Shown: positions 48,851-61,124 of the stretch, in pieces
How positions within the stretch are numbered: position 1 is the stretch's first letter
How the letters are laid out: every line of letters starts with the position of its first letter
Notes under the pieces: generated by a model
What the model saw: only the letters and a program-made list of their open reading frames with translations
The model's database searches: none
What the model was told of the DNA's origin: nothing
Origin: Dipteris shenzhenensis
Lineage: Eukaryota; Polypodiophyta; Polypodiopsida; Gleicheniales
Length of the DNA: 64,000 nucleotides
NCBI GenBank assembly: GCA_047967505.1
Contig: CM106540.1
Strand: one strand, 5' to 3'
Position numbers and translations under genes: made by a program

Positions 48851-50835
48851 TATTACGTATAACGGTAAAGTACACCACAGAACTTTTCAATAACAAATTC
48901 CACCATTGTCACCTTTTCCAAATGATCAAATCAGTCTAACTATTTTTTTAGTTAAAGTGAATTAAGATACTTGGGTTGTCCACTTGGATCACGAATATCC
49001 ATGAAGCGATGGACAGGTCTATGCAGGGCCAAATTTCGTAACTAGATAACAATTGAACTTGGGAAGGATATGGTAGAGACCTAAGTAGTACAACACCAAA
49101 TGCTCTAGCATTAAATGTCATGGGCCAAGTAATCCCCCACACATGGAGAGAAAATAATACAAACAAGACTAGAAAGAAGCAATGGAGGCAGCCCACTAAA
49201 AGGGTAGAAGAAGAAAATTGAGAGATTGATTTCCGAAAAGACAAAGTAGTGAAATCTAAACAGATTAGTAGAAAAAGAAAGCATTATGCTAAAGCAACAA
49301 CAGGAAGCATGGATACAACAAGAAGAATTTATCATGGCAAAAGCATGAGTGGTAGTATCGAAGAGAAAATTCAATCTGGCAGCTAACTAAGTGCCTACCT
49401 CCAAATCCAAACTTAATGATGTTTAAGAAAATTCACGAACTTGAGGCCTTGAAGATTTTTTATGATAGCTGACAACAAAGACACAAATCATAGCATGAGG
49501 TAAAAGTTGCCTCCAAATGTAAGGAGGTTCAAGAGAAATTTGCAAGCAAGGCCTTGAAGCTTTTTTATGATCGCTAACAACAAATAAATGAATCATAGAC
49601 TCCTATGCCCACTATGTCATTGAATGATGCTATTGGATACCATTGCAAATATGGAGACACCACAAATTAAAAAAGGATGGAGCACCTACTACAACTCACA
49701 TTATAATTTTTTTTGGACTCAAAAGGGGACCGTGTAGGAGAGCTCTTCTTATGGAGATATGGTAGGACAAAATGAATAAATATAAATATAACATTGGATT
49801 TTAGAAGTTGGGATGTGACATATTCTCCCACTTTTGTTTGAATGGCCCAAATTTTGATACGATTCTCCCTTTCATGGCCCTCACCTCCCTTCTCACATTT
49901 TCAAAGTGTAATCAAGCTTGTAAGCCGAATTTTTCAATCAGACCTAAACCAAATCTCTTGAAACCAAAAACCTCTTATCCAACTATTGACTTCCTTTAAG
50001 CTTCCTTCAATCCATGTTTTCCTCTTAAATATGCAGGGATAAAACATATGGATCTATGGCCTCATGGGGAGATATCTCCTTCAATATAGTCAATTCACAA
50101 GCTTGGAATTAACACTGCCTATCATTTGTACACGGTTAATATGTCACGATGATTGAGAAGGAAAGAGAGAATGCCAATCTTTAGAAAGAGAATCAAGATT
50201 TCCAAGGTAATATTCAATCATAAAATTCTTCAAACTCAGATGCAAAATGCAACTTTCAATGAGGAGATTTCCAAGTTACACCTTTGAAGCAACTTTGAAT
50301 GAGGAGATTACCAAAAAAACACTATACATGAAAGAATTGGAAGAACCAAGTAAGAGATTGTAGGCCTATTTTAGATCTCATCTCTATCCATGATGAAGAT
50401 TTTAGTATTTCGAAGAAGTGTTCACTAAAAGAATGGTAGAATCTATATACATCCTTAACAGTGTAACGTCTAGTTCAGGTATGTAACATTGGTACCCGTT
50501 TTAAGATTCCCTAAAAGATTCATTAAAATTATAACTTTTTCAAAAAAAGGTCATATTTTGCGTAGTGAATTTTTCAAAACTTTTAAAATCCTATCAATTT
50601 TAGTACATAATGCTCACAAATTATGAAGGACCTTGACTATAGAGGACAATATCAATGTATTTAGAAAAATCAAGAAGTCTATAATTTTTTTCCTTCATTT
50701 GACCTTTTATTTTCAATAGAAAAACTACATGATACAACTTTCAATCCTGTGTGTAGTAACATAACCTTATCAAAATTCTTAAGTTAAACTTTGTAGTATC
50801 ACAGAAAGTATTGAAAGAATAAAAAAATATCATCA
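48850..50835. other. AT-rich intergenic region
   Basis: Contains a diverged pair of segments with CTTGAGGCCTTGAAGATTTT (49440) and AAGGCCTTGAAGCTTTTT (49550), and small frames without recognisable content. Confidence 0.45.
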
Positions 50836-50837
50836 AA

Positions 50838-51205
50838 TTAATGGGAAAATTTAAATGCCTCCCTGTTCAAAACATTCAACGCATATGGATTCTCAAATGT
50901 CTTAAGAACACTTGTCTATTGAAACAATTCAAAATCACAAAATTGTCAATATAATTCCATAATTGGAGTCTACTCAGTTCTCCCATATGTGTCATCTATA
51001 TCATCTTCATAACCATCCCCAACAATAAATTAATGGGAACAACTAAATGTTCAAAACATTCAAAGCATGTGGATTCTAAAATGGCTTAAGAACACTTGTC
51101 TATTGAAACCATTCAAATACAAAAACCTGGCAATACAATTCCATAACTAGAGTCTACTCAATTCTCCCATATGTGTCATCTACCTCATCTTCATCACCTT
51201 CCCCA
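50838..51205. repeat. 184-bp tandem duplication at the methyltransferase 3' end
   Basis: CTTAAGAACACTTGTCTATTG occurs at 50901 and 51085, and CTCCCATATGTGTCATCTA follows in both copies. The right-hand copy includes the last codons of the methyltransferase gene, so the left copy is a duplicated gene end plus 3' flank. Confidence 0.85.
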
Positions 51206-53600
51206 GTCTGGGTTTTCTGTATGGGTTTCTCAATCACTTTCTCTTTCACAACCTCCTTCTCCCATGTATCAGCTAGCTCGCCTGCCTCCGTAAAACTGGG
51301 TTTCAATATCTCAAGAGGTTGGGGTTCCTGTGATGAGGCTACCACCAAATCTGCATCGAACTTCCCACCTTTGAAACCAAGCTCTTGATGCTCATCAAGT
51401 AAGTGATGAATAGCAATCACTCTCTTCTTTATGCAATCACATTGAATAGGATCTTTTTCAACTACGATTTTAAGGCACATGTTGTGACTGTGCCTGAACT
51501 AGCAAATAGATCGAGTACCCACTCATGCTCATTTGAAAATAGATCTATGAGCTGATTAATTAGGAGTTGTGGTATTTGATAAGGATTTACTATCTCCCCA
51601 TTCTTATCCAGCGTCACATGCCTGAGTTTCTTCATCACAGTTGGAATAATGAAATGATCAGGAGTAAATGGAGCAAATGAGGGAAAATTGATGTTTTTTT
51701 TTTTCCATCCACAAACCAATACCCAAATGAGGTTTCATCCTATGACATGCTACAAAAATAAGTTTTAAATTTATCAAAAGAAAACATAATTATAACAATA
51801 ATAATTGACCCAAAAAAATCTTTGCATTTCATTGCTGCACTCACCAATAAAGGTGGTCACGTCCAGCATATTTATCATTGATAACACTCATCACTGCCCC
51901 AGACTGCAAGTTTGAATGAGAAATTATGACACGCCAAAGCATTGTCGACGTAATTGACATGAACTAGTCAAGAAGACTCATTAGTTTCTTTGCTTTATAA
52001 GGGACCTCATCAAAGGTGGATCCGGGAACATTAAATCTGTATGGTATGTCTGCAATGACCAATGTGTACTCATTCTTTGGAACTATCTTCGACAATTCAT
52101 TGCAATCTCCATTGAGCACACGATAAAAGTTTGGTGGATGGTTTTCCCCCTATCAAACTCTAACATGTCATCACTAAGAGTGATAGATTGTTGTTGAGTT
52201 TGATGCTCTTTTTATTTTGTAGCCCGGTCAATCAATTGCTTAAAGCTTGTAGGCATCATACTACTCTAAGATCCCTTCTTGCCTCTTTTATGAAGGTTGT
52301 TGTCAATATAGCAGTTCAATATTTTAAAAATTCAAATCTACAATTCGAAAGAAAATTTCCATTAGAATATGTATACCAAATTTGACATACCATGCTTTTG
52401 AATACATTGAAATATGGAGCCAAGCTCTCCATCCTACTGCTCTCTGGATACTCCTCCCGAACAGTATCCCAATTTGGCATGTTTAATTGCCGGATCATTG
52501 CTTCTTGCATTCTCATGTATATTTTATGCATGCATTGAAAACACATGTAAAATTCTTCTCACTTTTACAATTGAAACAAAGTCTATTGAAACATTATTTG
52601 TAAAGAGATTCATGTAAAATCAAGGAGAGACATGATGCAAAGGAGAGAAGTTTACTTACTCATCAATTCATTGCCCATTTCATCCAAAGAGAGATCCCCA
52701 AACACCACTCTACCAAGCACATACTTAATTAGAATCTTATCTTTAATTCCCTGCATGCTCTTCCATGTTGTGGCTCGAATTTCTTCACGTAATGCCTTCA
52801 AGGTCTGGGTTTCTTTCTTGACTCCTTTAGGTATGAGTTTTTTTTGCCCTTTGATTTCAAAATTCTCCCACTTTGAAAAAATGGCATTTATCAAATCCCA
52901 AACTTTTGGACACTACGAAATGCAATTTGAAACATCCCGTCCCATGATCTGAAGCTGTCACTTGGCCTTGACGAATCTTTAATTGTTGCAAAAATCCCAA
53001 TCTCATTCAACAACGACAAGCGAAACTCTGGACTGATCAATGAACGATCCTCATTGAGTTTCCTAAAACGAACTCATTGTGATAGAAACGAACCCGTTCT
53101 ATCCAAGACATGGACTTCCTATACTCATTGTCATTATTGTGATCAAAAGCCAGTAAGTTTGCCTCCGAATAAGTCAAACCAGCATAAAGTGTACAATTAC
53201 ATGTCTTGTAATGAGAGTTGCATGGAAACTCAATATTCAACTGCCTTTTTGCCTCTACTGAATGGGAGCCTCCAAGAACAAAGTAGTTATAATCATTTGC
53301 TTTCCAACAATCAAAAGATGCCTTGTCTGGATAATCTTTGGATCCATGAACACAATGTAGTTCACAACTTGTGCATCCGGATTGTCCTTCATTCGTGACT
53401 TCAAATTCTCAATATGGAAAGGATGTATTTTTCGCACCTCAAATGGCCAAAGGCTAGTCCTAGGATCAATAGGAGGTCTGATAACATGATCAATGTGCAA
53501 GAAGAAAGTCTGTCAATCCACAAGGTTATCTCGTTGTACCTTTGCTCGGACTCTATTTTGTTGTGTATCTGAGGTGCCATCTCTAATGTCAGCTCCTGGT
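51154..53600 (-). pseudogene. ParB-like domain plus beta-class DNA methyltransferase, broken
   Basis: Four minus-strand exons have good junctions: i about 53600-52660 (donor GATGA/GTAAGT), ii 52503-52391 (donor GCATG/GTATGT), iii 52149-51845 (donor TATTG/GTGAGT) and iv 51749-51154. Phases agree across all three introns. Exon i resembles a ParB/sulfiredoxin-type domain: [18 protein letters not shown], then VLGGSHSVEAKRQL (compare the G.HR..A box of ParB) and LYAGLTYSEANLLAFDHNND. Exon iii has GDCNELSKIVPKNEYTLVIA followed by DIPY, the catalytic motif IV of amino-methyltransferases (usually DPPY or NPPY). Exon iv has WVLDLFASSGT, the SAM motif I (usually DPFAGSGT), and KIVVEKDPIQCDCIKKRV. Motif IV before motif I is the beta-class order of N4-cytosine/N6-adenine enzymes. 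Damage: stops at 53513, 51964 and 51740, and frameshifts near 53290, 52915, 51705 and 51478. The C terminus is acidic. Confidence 0.7.
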
Positions 53601-53705
53601 ACTTACAACTAACCACTGGCTGGGATTTCCAATGGTTGTACTCTCCTTGGAGCCTTTGATCCCGGTTTACTCTATTTTTTCCCTTGTGCAATAGATGGAG
53701 TCTCC

Positions 53706-54364
<659 letters not shown>

Positions 54365-54583
54365 TGTTTAATTTTTTTTGGACTAAAGGAAGCTTCTTCT
54401 TCCCCGCCATCTTCTTCTTCGACCCTGCCATCTTCTTCTTCCCCTAGCTCCCTCACTGATTTGCCCTTCAATTCTCCTCCCTAACCTCTTTTTTTTCGCA
54501 CTCCCCACACCTTGAGCCTCGCCTTGAGCGCATGCACACATCCCGTCGATTCGCCTTGCCTTGAGCGCATGCACGCAGCCCGA

Positions 54584-54779
54584 TCGATGATATCATCGAC
54601 ATGCTGGTAGCCCGTCAATGATATTATCGACAAGGCACGTGCCCGATTGATGATGTCATCGACGAGTTGGTATCCCATCGATGATATCATCGACGGGCAT
54701 TAGCCGAGGGAGAGGAGAGAGAGACTTAGGGAGAGAGGGAGAGAAGGAGAGAGAGTTATCCCATCGATGATATCATCGA
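54584..54779. repeat. Five copies of a 16-bp palindrome
   Basis: TCGATGATATCATCGA or a near match occurs at 54584, 54615, 54647, 54678 and 54764. Copies 1, 4 and 5 are exact; copies 2 and 3 have one or two changes. The first four are 31, 32 and 31 bp apart, about three helical turns. A duplicated GCCTTGAGCGCATGCAC block precedes them at about 54521-54575. Confidence 0.9.
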
Positions 54780-54943
54780 TGGGCGTTAGCTGAGGGAGAG
54801 GAGAGAGAGAGTTAGGGAGAGAGGGAGAGAAGGAGAGAGAGTTAGGGAGAGAGGGAGAGAGAGAGTTAGGGAGAGAGGGAGAGAAGGAGAGAGAGAGTTA
54901 CGGAGAGAGGGAGAGGGGAGAGAGAGAGATAGAGAGAAATAGG

Positions 54944-54993
<50 letters not shown>

Positions 54994-55032
54994 AGAAAGA
55001 GAGATAGAGAGAAATAGGGAGAAAGAGAAAGA

Positions 55033-55086
<54 letters not shown>

Positions 55087-55121
55087 TTGAGGGAGCGAGA
55101 GAGATCGAAAGAGAGATGGAA

Positions 55122-55197
<76 letters not shown>

Positions 55198-55233
55198 AGA
55201 GAGAGAGAGAGAGAGAGGGGGAGGGAGAGGGTT
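54706..55233. repeat. GA-rich microsatellite tract
   Basis: About 530 bp of GA repeats with GGGA and TTAGGGAGAGAG interruptions. Ser/Leu frames on the minus strand are artefacts. Confidence 0.95.
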
Positions 55234-55495
55234 TTTCGGTAAATTTTGTTTATTTTTTGGTCGATTTGTATTGAAAAGCAGAATTTTCTCATGCTTTTTT
55301 GTTTTTTATTCTCTAGTCCAAAATCATGTTCCAGTAATAAGCATGTCTACATCTTTTTCCATGAAGAATGTAGATGTTAGAAGCTCAAAGTCTTTTTAGA
55401 AAACCATCAAGCTTGTTAGACTAGCTTTTGTTTTTAACTTGAGATATTCTCTCCATGATATCATAATATTTTGAGATTGTTTATGTCTTTTGTAG

Positions 55496-56473
55496 GTATC
55501 ATGTCGAACAAACAAACTTTTGGAGAAATCTATGTCTTTGGAAAGCCCACATAGGAGGATGCTTCCACTAGGATCCAAAAGATAAGGGTGGAAAAGAAAG
55601 GCGCCAAGGAACCACAGAAAAGTGCCAAGGATCCAAGTCTTGAGGTGCAATAGCCTCAATAGATTTATGATGTTCCTACTCCGTTTGATGAAGGTTCATT
55701 GCAAATTCAAAAATTATGGGACATAGCGGAAGTATACAATAACATTGATTCAAAATGGACCATCAAAGTTGACACTGATACAGAAGATATGACTTTATTG
55801 CTTCCAAAGACACTTCCCACTGGAAGATCAGTTTTTAAGCCAATAATAAAGATTAAAGATATCGCAAGAAGTGAGTCCAACGAGGAATGTGTTGAAATGC
55901 TTGGGATTGATAACAATAAGAAACCTATTGTTTGTATTGTTATGGAAGAGAAGTTCTCTTTGAAAGCTATTACTCCGCCTACTGTAGTGAAACAATTAAA
56001 ACAAATCAAAGAGGAAGGGAAGGTTAATTACTATCCATAAGTAATTTCTAATTTTCTATGTTTCTGTAATTTCTTTTGAATACTATGAGAGATTCAATTT
56101 TGTTTTGTGTGTCTAGGATCTTATTTCAGTTGACAAATCAAATTGTGGAGGTTGATGAAATAATCGAGGAGATGTAGGTATCAACTTCCAATAGTGATTC
56201 TGAGGAGCATACAGAGGAGGGTTATGAAGAAGATACCACAACATCACCAATCAAACCAAGAAGTTCTTCAAAGTCAAAAGGAAAGGGATCTTCCTGTGTT
56301 GAAGCTGAAAAATTTGGCTCTAATACACAAGGATTAAGAACTCCCACAGGCTCACATGGATTGAGAGCATCTTCTCTTTCAGGCCATCATGGATTGAGTG
56401 CACCCGTAAGTAGCCATGGTTTGAGCGCCTCCCCAAGTGGGCATGGTTTGATCGCACTGCTCCCAAAAAAATG
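55496..56473 (+). pseudogene. Decayed two-exon gene with C-terminal GHGL repeats
   Basis: The first visible exon follows acceptor TTTTGTAG at 55495 and starts MSNKQTFGEIYVFGKPT at ATG 55501. Its frame runs to 56040 except for TAG at 55552, 55651 and 55660, each where Gln is likely. The best-preserved part (55699-56037) reads LWDIAEVYNNIDSKWTIKVD and later KPIVCIVMEEKFSLKAI. A second exon after TGTGTCTAG at 56116 has one TAG (56175), an acidic Ser-rich stretch, and then about five repeats of a 10-11-residue unit centred on HGL (GSHGLRAS, GHHGLSAP, SSHGLSAS, SGHGLIAL), ending at TGA 56471. The phase across the intron does not fit perfectly. No domain is recognised. It is divergent from the ParB-methyltransferase gene and shares its style of damage. 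Confidence 0.5.
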
Positions 56474-56513
56474 ACCTCTATTGGCTGCAAGTGCGTTTCC
56501 TCTTAGTCTTATA

Positions 56514-56815
<302 letters not shown>

Positions 56816-56947
56816 GTGTTATATGTGTAGAAATACATATATAAATAAAATCTAACAATATATATATATATGTCTCTCTCTATATAAAAATGTAACTAAA
56901 ATGAATTAGATAAATAAACCATTATAAATTATGTAGAAAAAGAAAAA

Positions 56948-57180
56948 AAGGGGATCACTATACATAAACCCTATATATCACATGCATTCCAAGCCTACTT
57001 TTACATTTTTAAATCTATCATGAGTATTGTATGATTAAAAGTGTATGATTAAAAGGCACCCTTTTTCTATACAAATCTAGAACTTTTTTCCCAATATGAA
57101 ACGCCTTTGTAAATTGATATATGTTGGAGCATGATTTAAAAATGTCATTTTATTGAACTCATACCATAGTTACATTTTTT
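56948..57180. mobile_element. Diverged second copy of the MITE family
   Basis: GATCACTATACATAAACCCT, ATATCACATGCATTC, TTTTTCTATACAAATCT and TTGAACTCATACCATAG match the MITE at 45114-45364 in the same order. The G-rich inverted ends are eroded (only GGGGATCACTAT remains at the left), so the boundaries are approximate. Confidence 0.65.
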
Positions 57181-58140
57181 CTAAATGGACCCTCAAGAAT
57201 TTAGTCCACCCTTCATCTGAAAGAACCTAAGGATATCAAGGCATGGCATTGGATTGGATTTATCCCAAGTAGCATGGGCAAGTAGCCCTTGACCCATGTC
57301 TCAGAGTCCCCTACCAACTATTTCATGGGTTATAGGTCTTTGGAAGAGTATAAGAAGAGCATATTAAGCTCGGCTCACCTTTTGGGTGCCTTGTTTTCAA
57401 AGAGAGGCTCACACAAGCAACCATGATTTATCTAGCATTTGGACATAGAGGCATGTTGTTTGGGCATTGGGACTTGAACACCTAGCCCATACATCCTAGC
57501 AAACATTAGGTTTCATGAATTGAGGTGCCTAGGTTATTGGCAATTTTCTCATAATATTTGTTTGTTTGGGAACGTCTTAGGGGTAAGGCTACTGCTTCAA
57601 TGCCAATGGCCCATTCCATCCAAAGTCATTTAAACTTATACTTGTTAGTCTTGACAACCCATTAACCTTACTTTTGTCCTTGCTAGGGAGGTTTGGGATA
57701 ATGGTTGATCTATTGAGGACATGGGCCCAAACCCTTTAAATACACTAGATGGTTGCTAGGGAGAGTATGGGGGATGGTTGGTTTTTTGACAACAAAGTCC
57801 CAAATCTACTACATGGTTGGAAAGCCTTAGAAGCAAGGTTCCATTTCAAGTCCAATGGCACATTCCATACTTATTAGCCTTTTTAAAAATCCCTTCGGCC
57901 TTGCTTTTTGTCCTTGTTAGGGGAGGCTACAGCATGATGGTTGTTTTCTCAACGATATGGTCCCAAAAGCCTTTAAATCCATAAAATGTTCAATGGAGAT
58001 TGGATTGGCACTGATAAAGAGAGGTTAGATGGTTATTATTGTGTTTATAAGGGATACAAAAATTAATGTTCAGGTTTGATCTGACTAGGTGGCTTTGTAT
58101 TAAATGTATAATACTTGGGGTGGAATACCATTTCTGAATG
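57180..58140. other. Intergenic region, no gene seen
   Basis: Diverged internal repeats occur (ATGGTTG...ATGGGCCCAAACCCTTTAAA near 57700 and ATGGTTG...ATGGTCCCAAAAGCCTTTAAA near 57930). No supported coding frame. Confidence 0.45.
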
Positions 58141-58284
58141 TATTTGTGTGCAACCCGCACGTTGCTACAGGATAGAGAGAGAAAGAGAGAGAGAGAGCTC
58201 CTTTTGGCACATGGCACATTCATTGGTTCTTAAATTGCTAATCAGTTAACCTTGCATACTTGGAAATTTGGAACTCTTATGTTG

Positions 58285-58341
<57 letters not shown>

Positions 58342-58420
58342 CCTTTTGGCACATGCATTGATCGGTTCTTAAATTGCTAATCAATTAACATTGCATACTT
58401 GGATTGGCTTTTGAAATTTT
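58140..58420. repeat. GA tracts with duplicated flank
   Basis: (GA)n followed by GCTCCTTTTGGCACATG occurs twice, near 58175-58270 and 58286-58410, offset about 142 bp. The shared flank continues with TTCTTAAATTGCTAATCA. Confidence 0.85.
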
Positions 58421-59684
58421 GGTAAGTCTTAACCCATGGCTTTATCTCCTCCTTTAATTCCAGTGACCTTCCTCCTTTAATCTCCTCCTTCCTCCCAAAG
58501 GTGAACTTCTATCTCCTCCATTCCATTGACCTTCTTAGCTCCCTCCCAAAGTTGCCTCTTATCTTTCCACCTCCTTCCCACTCAAAGCCTAGCTCTTGTC
58601 TTTCCACCTCCTCCCTTCTCCCAACCTCCATCCAAGAGCTCCTTCTTTGTGACACATGGCAGGCCCTTCTCTTCTAAACTGCCACGTGTCCTTGCTTTTT
58701 TTGCCCTTTGTCCATGGTTAATAGGTTAAAGATAACAAAGGGCTATACCTCTCCTCCCTAAATGTGTGACAAGGTATTTACATGTATGACAAGGGGCTCC
58801 ACCCCTTCTCCATAACTAACTAGACCTCCCCCTTGGTCTAGAGAGAGTCTACTAAAAGCGAATCTCTGTGACCTTAGTGGGGGGGATTTCTCATATCAAC
58901 CCTCTAGTGAGCCACAACTTCTTGGTGGTAGGGGTACATCTACTCGAGTGTAGGACATATATTCAGTGCAAGCGGGGGAGGTTTGTTCAAAAACTAGACC
59001 GAATTTTGTAATTGGTCTCTTGGCTTTAATAAATGTGGCATTTTATCCCAACAAAAATGAAAGACCTCCACACTACATTTATTTGTCCCCCCTCTTTCAC
59101 CCTTTCCTCTCCTTCCTGCTCACAAATCTCCTCTCCCATATGCATATCCACCTTTAACTACTTTATTCACCTTTTCTCTCCTTCCTCTATTCATCCCTTT
59201 TATTGGTGATTAGAGGATTTTATTTCATTTTTTGTTTAAGCTCCTTTGCATTATCTTAAACCAAGACTTAGTGGTTCTGAGACCTTGTTTATTCATAAGT
59301 CTTGCAATTGTTAAATGATCTATCTTTTGCCATAATAAATTATCTATGTCAAACCAGTAAGTCTTTTGCAATTGTTAAAGACTTAGTGGTTGTGCGACCT
59401 TGTTAATTAATTATTAAATGATCTATCTTTTGTATTAATAAATGAGATTCTTCCATCTTTGCCATTGTGTTTCACATGCATGCTAGCAAGGCTAGCAAGA
59501 GAGACGGTTATGTGGGGGTTAAAGGTCACTGTGCCTTAACCCTGGTTATGTACAATACTCAAACACATATATAAATGAATGAAAAAGAAGATTAGGGTGG
59601 TTCTGCACCCACCAAACTTGTGTGGCTCTCTGTCTCTCTCTCCCTCCTTCTTCCATTCTTGCTTCTGTTGAGAGCACTCTCAAC
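58420..59684 (+). repeat. Region containing the 5' LTR of the second copia element
   Basis: The LTR must end at about 59682 (CTCTCA), two bases before the primer binding site, after TTGAGAGCACTCTCAA, a small palindrome. ACATATATAAATG at 59564 is a plausible TATA box. The LTR start was not located. A 115-bp duplication (AGACTTAGTGGTT at 59264 and 59379) lies within or just upstream of it. Confidence 0.45.
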
Positions 59685-59696
59685 TGGTATCAGAGC
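59685..59696 (+). other. Primer binding site, initiator tRNA-Met
   Basis: TGGTATCAGAGC, identical to the site in the first copia element. The leader between it and the gag ATG at 61125 is unusually long at 1.4 kb and has no long open frame. Confidence 0.93.
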
Positions 59697-61124
59697 ACGG
59701 GTGATCTAGCTGAGCGTGCGTGAATGCTTGGAAGCTCAGTAGCTCTGTGGGAGGAAGGAGAAGCTCTGTGGGAAGCTTTGTGGGCGACTTTACTTGCATT
59801 CGAGTATGCAGAGACCTTGGAGGAACCTTTGGAAAAGTCACTTTGGCTTTGCGAAGTGGTTTTGAGAGCTTGTTAAGAGCTTTCAAAGAAAAAGTCGTTT
59901 TTTGAGCTTTTCCCTGTTCCGTTCGATGACAGAGACTCCATATTAACTTATAGAGGCAACTATTGCTTGCTTTTGATGTCCACTTCACTTCAGGAGCTTG
60001 GAAACACCTTCATTCTTGAATCTGGGATCATTTCATTGGATTTCTGACTCACTGTGTCAGTTCCTGCGTTTTTTGCCCGAGTGTTGGAACTCAAGTTTGG
60101 AGCAACCATTTGCAGATCTGTCAGTTCCGGTGGACTCAGGAGGTCCTAAAACTTCTATGTTGCTCATCATTCGCACTCCGGTGGAGTTTACAGATAGCTC
60201 TGTTTCCAAAAACGTTTTTCAGTCCGTGTGTTGGACCCAGTGATTGAGACCACGGTTTCCAAAACCGTCTGTCCCATTGCATTCCGGACGCCCAAAAACC
60301 CCTACCTGTCAGTTCTTACGCGATTCGGTGAAGGATTTTCAGAGTTATAAATCTCTGTGTATTCGATTTCGTCTCTCTGTTATGCATTTTTCATACTAAG
60401 GTTTTGAAACCTTAGATTTATGCCACATGGCAGTGGATAAGTGTTGACTCCCATTTCTCACTCATCGGTTGGGATTTTGGAGTTCTGGCAGAAGAGAGAT
60501 ATTTGCAGATTTTCTTGCTGATTCCGATTATGCAATGGCGCCCATGTTTTGAGGCATCTCAGGTTCTATTTTCAGTAGCGCTCATTACCGTGGGACTATG
60601 ATTTCTTGAGCATACCTTATGCAGATCACTCTGGTTGCAGTTTGAGCAGTGTGCGCTCATTCGTGGTGTGCATTGGGTTGCAGTGGATGATTTATAGGCC
60701 ATTTGGATGCATTGCGGTCCTTATTGGATGCGCTGATAGGCCCAAATTGCCTTGTGGGATGCTATTTTTATGGACACTTTGCACATGGATGCTATTTTAT
60801 GCTGAGGGATAGGTTTGACACATTGCAGGTGATGCACTGATAGTGCTATGCTCTCTTGGATGAGATATTATTGATACATATGCCAGTGGACGGTGTTTAT
60901 GCTTGAGTCATTTGGCACTTATTGGCATTTTCTTTTGGGTCAGATTTGCTCATATGGATGCATAGTATATGCACATGAGTCAGATGCATCTTTTGATGCT
61001 TTGAGCTTTGAGTTTTTTTGGTGATATTTCAGTCTATTGTGGCATACACATTTGGATACACCTGGTATTTGTTGCGATTCTCTCTTGCAGGCACTAGCTT
61101 TTGGGATTTTGCTTTATTTGCATC

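Noticed and set aside
54786-55292. 168-codon Ser/Leu open frame
   Set aside because: Translation of the GA tract on the minus strand.
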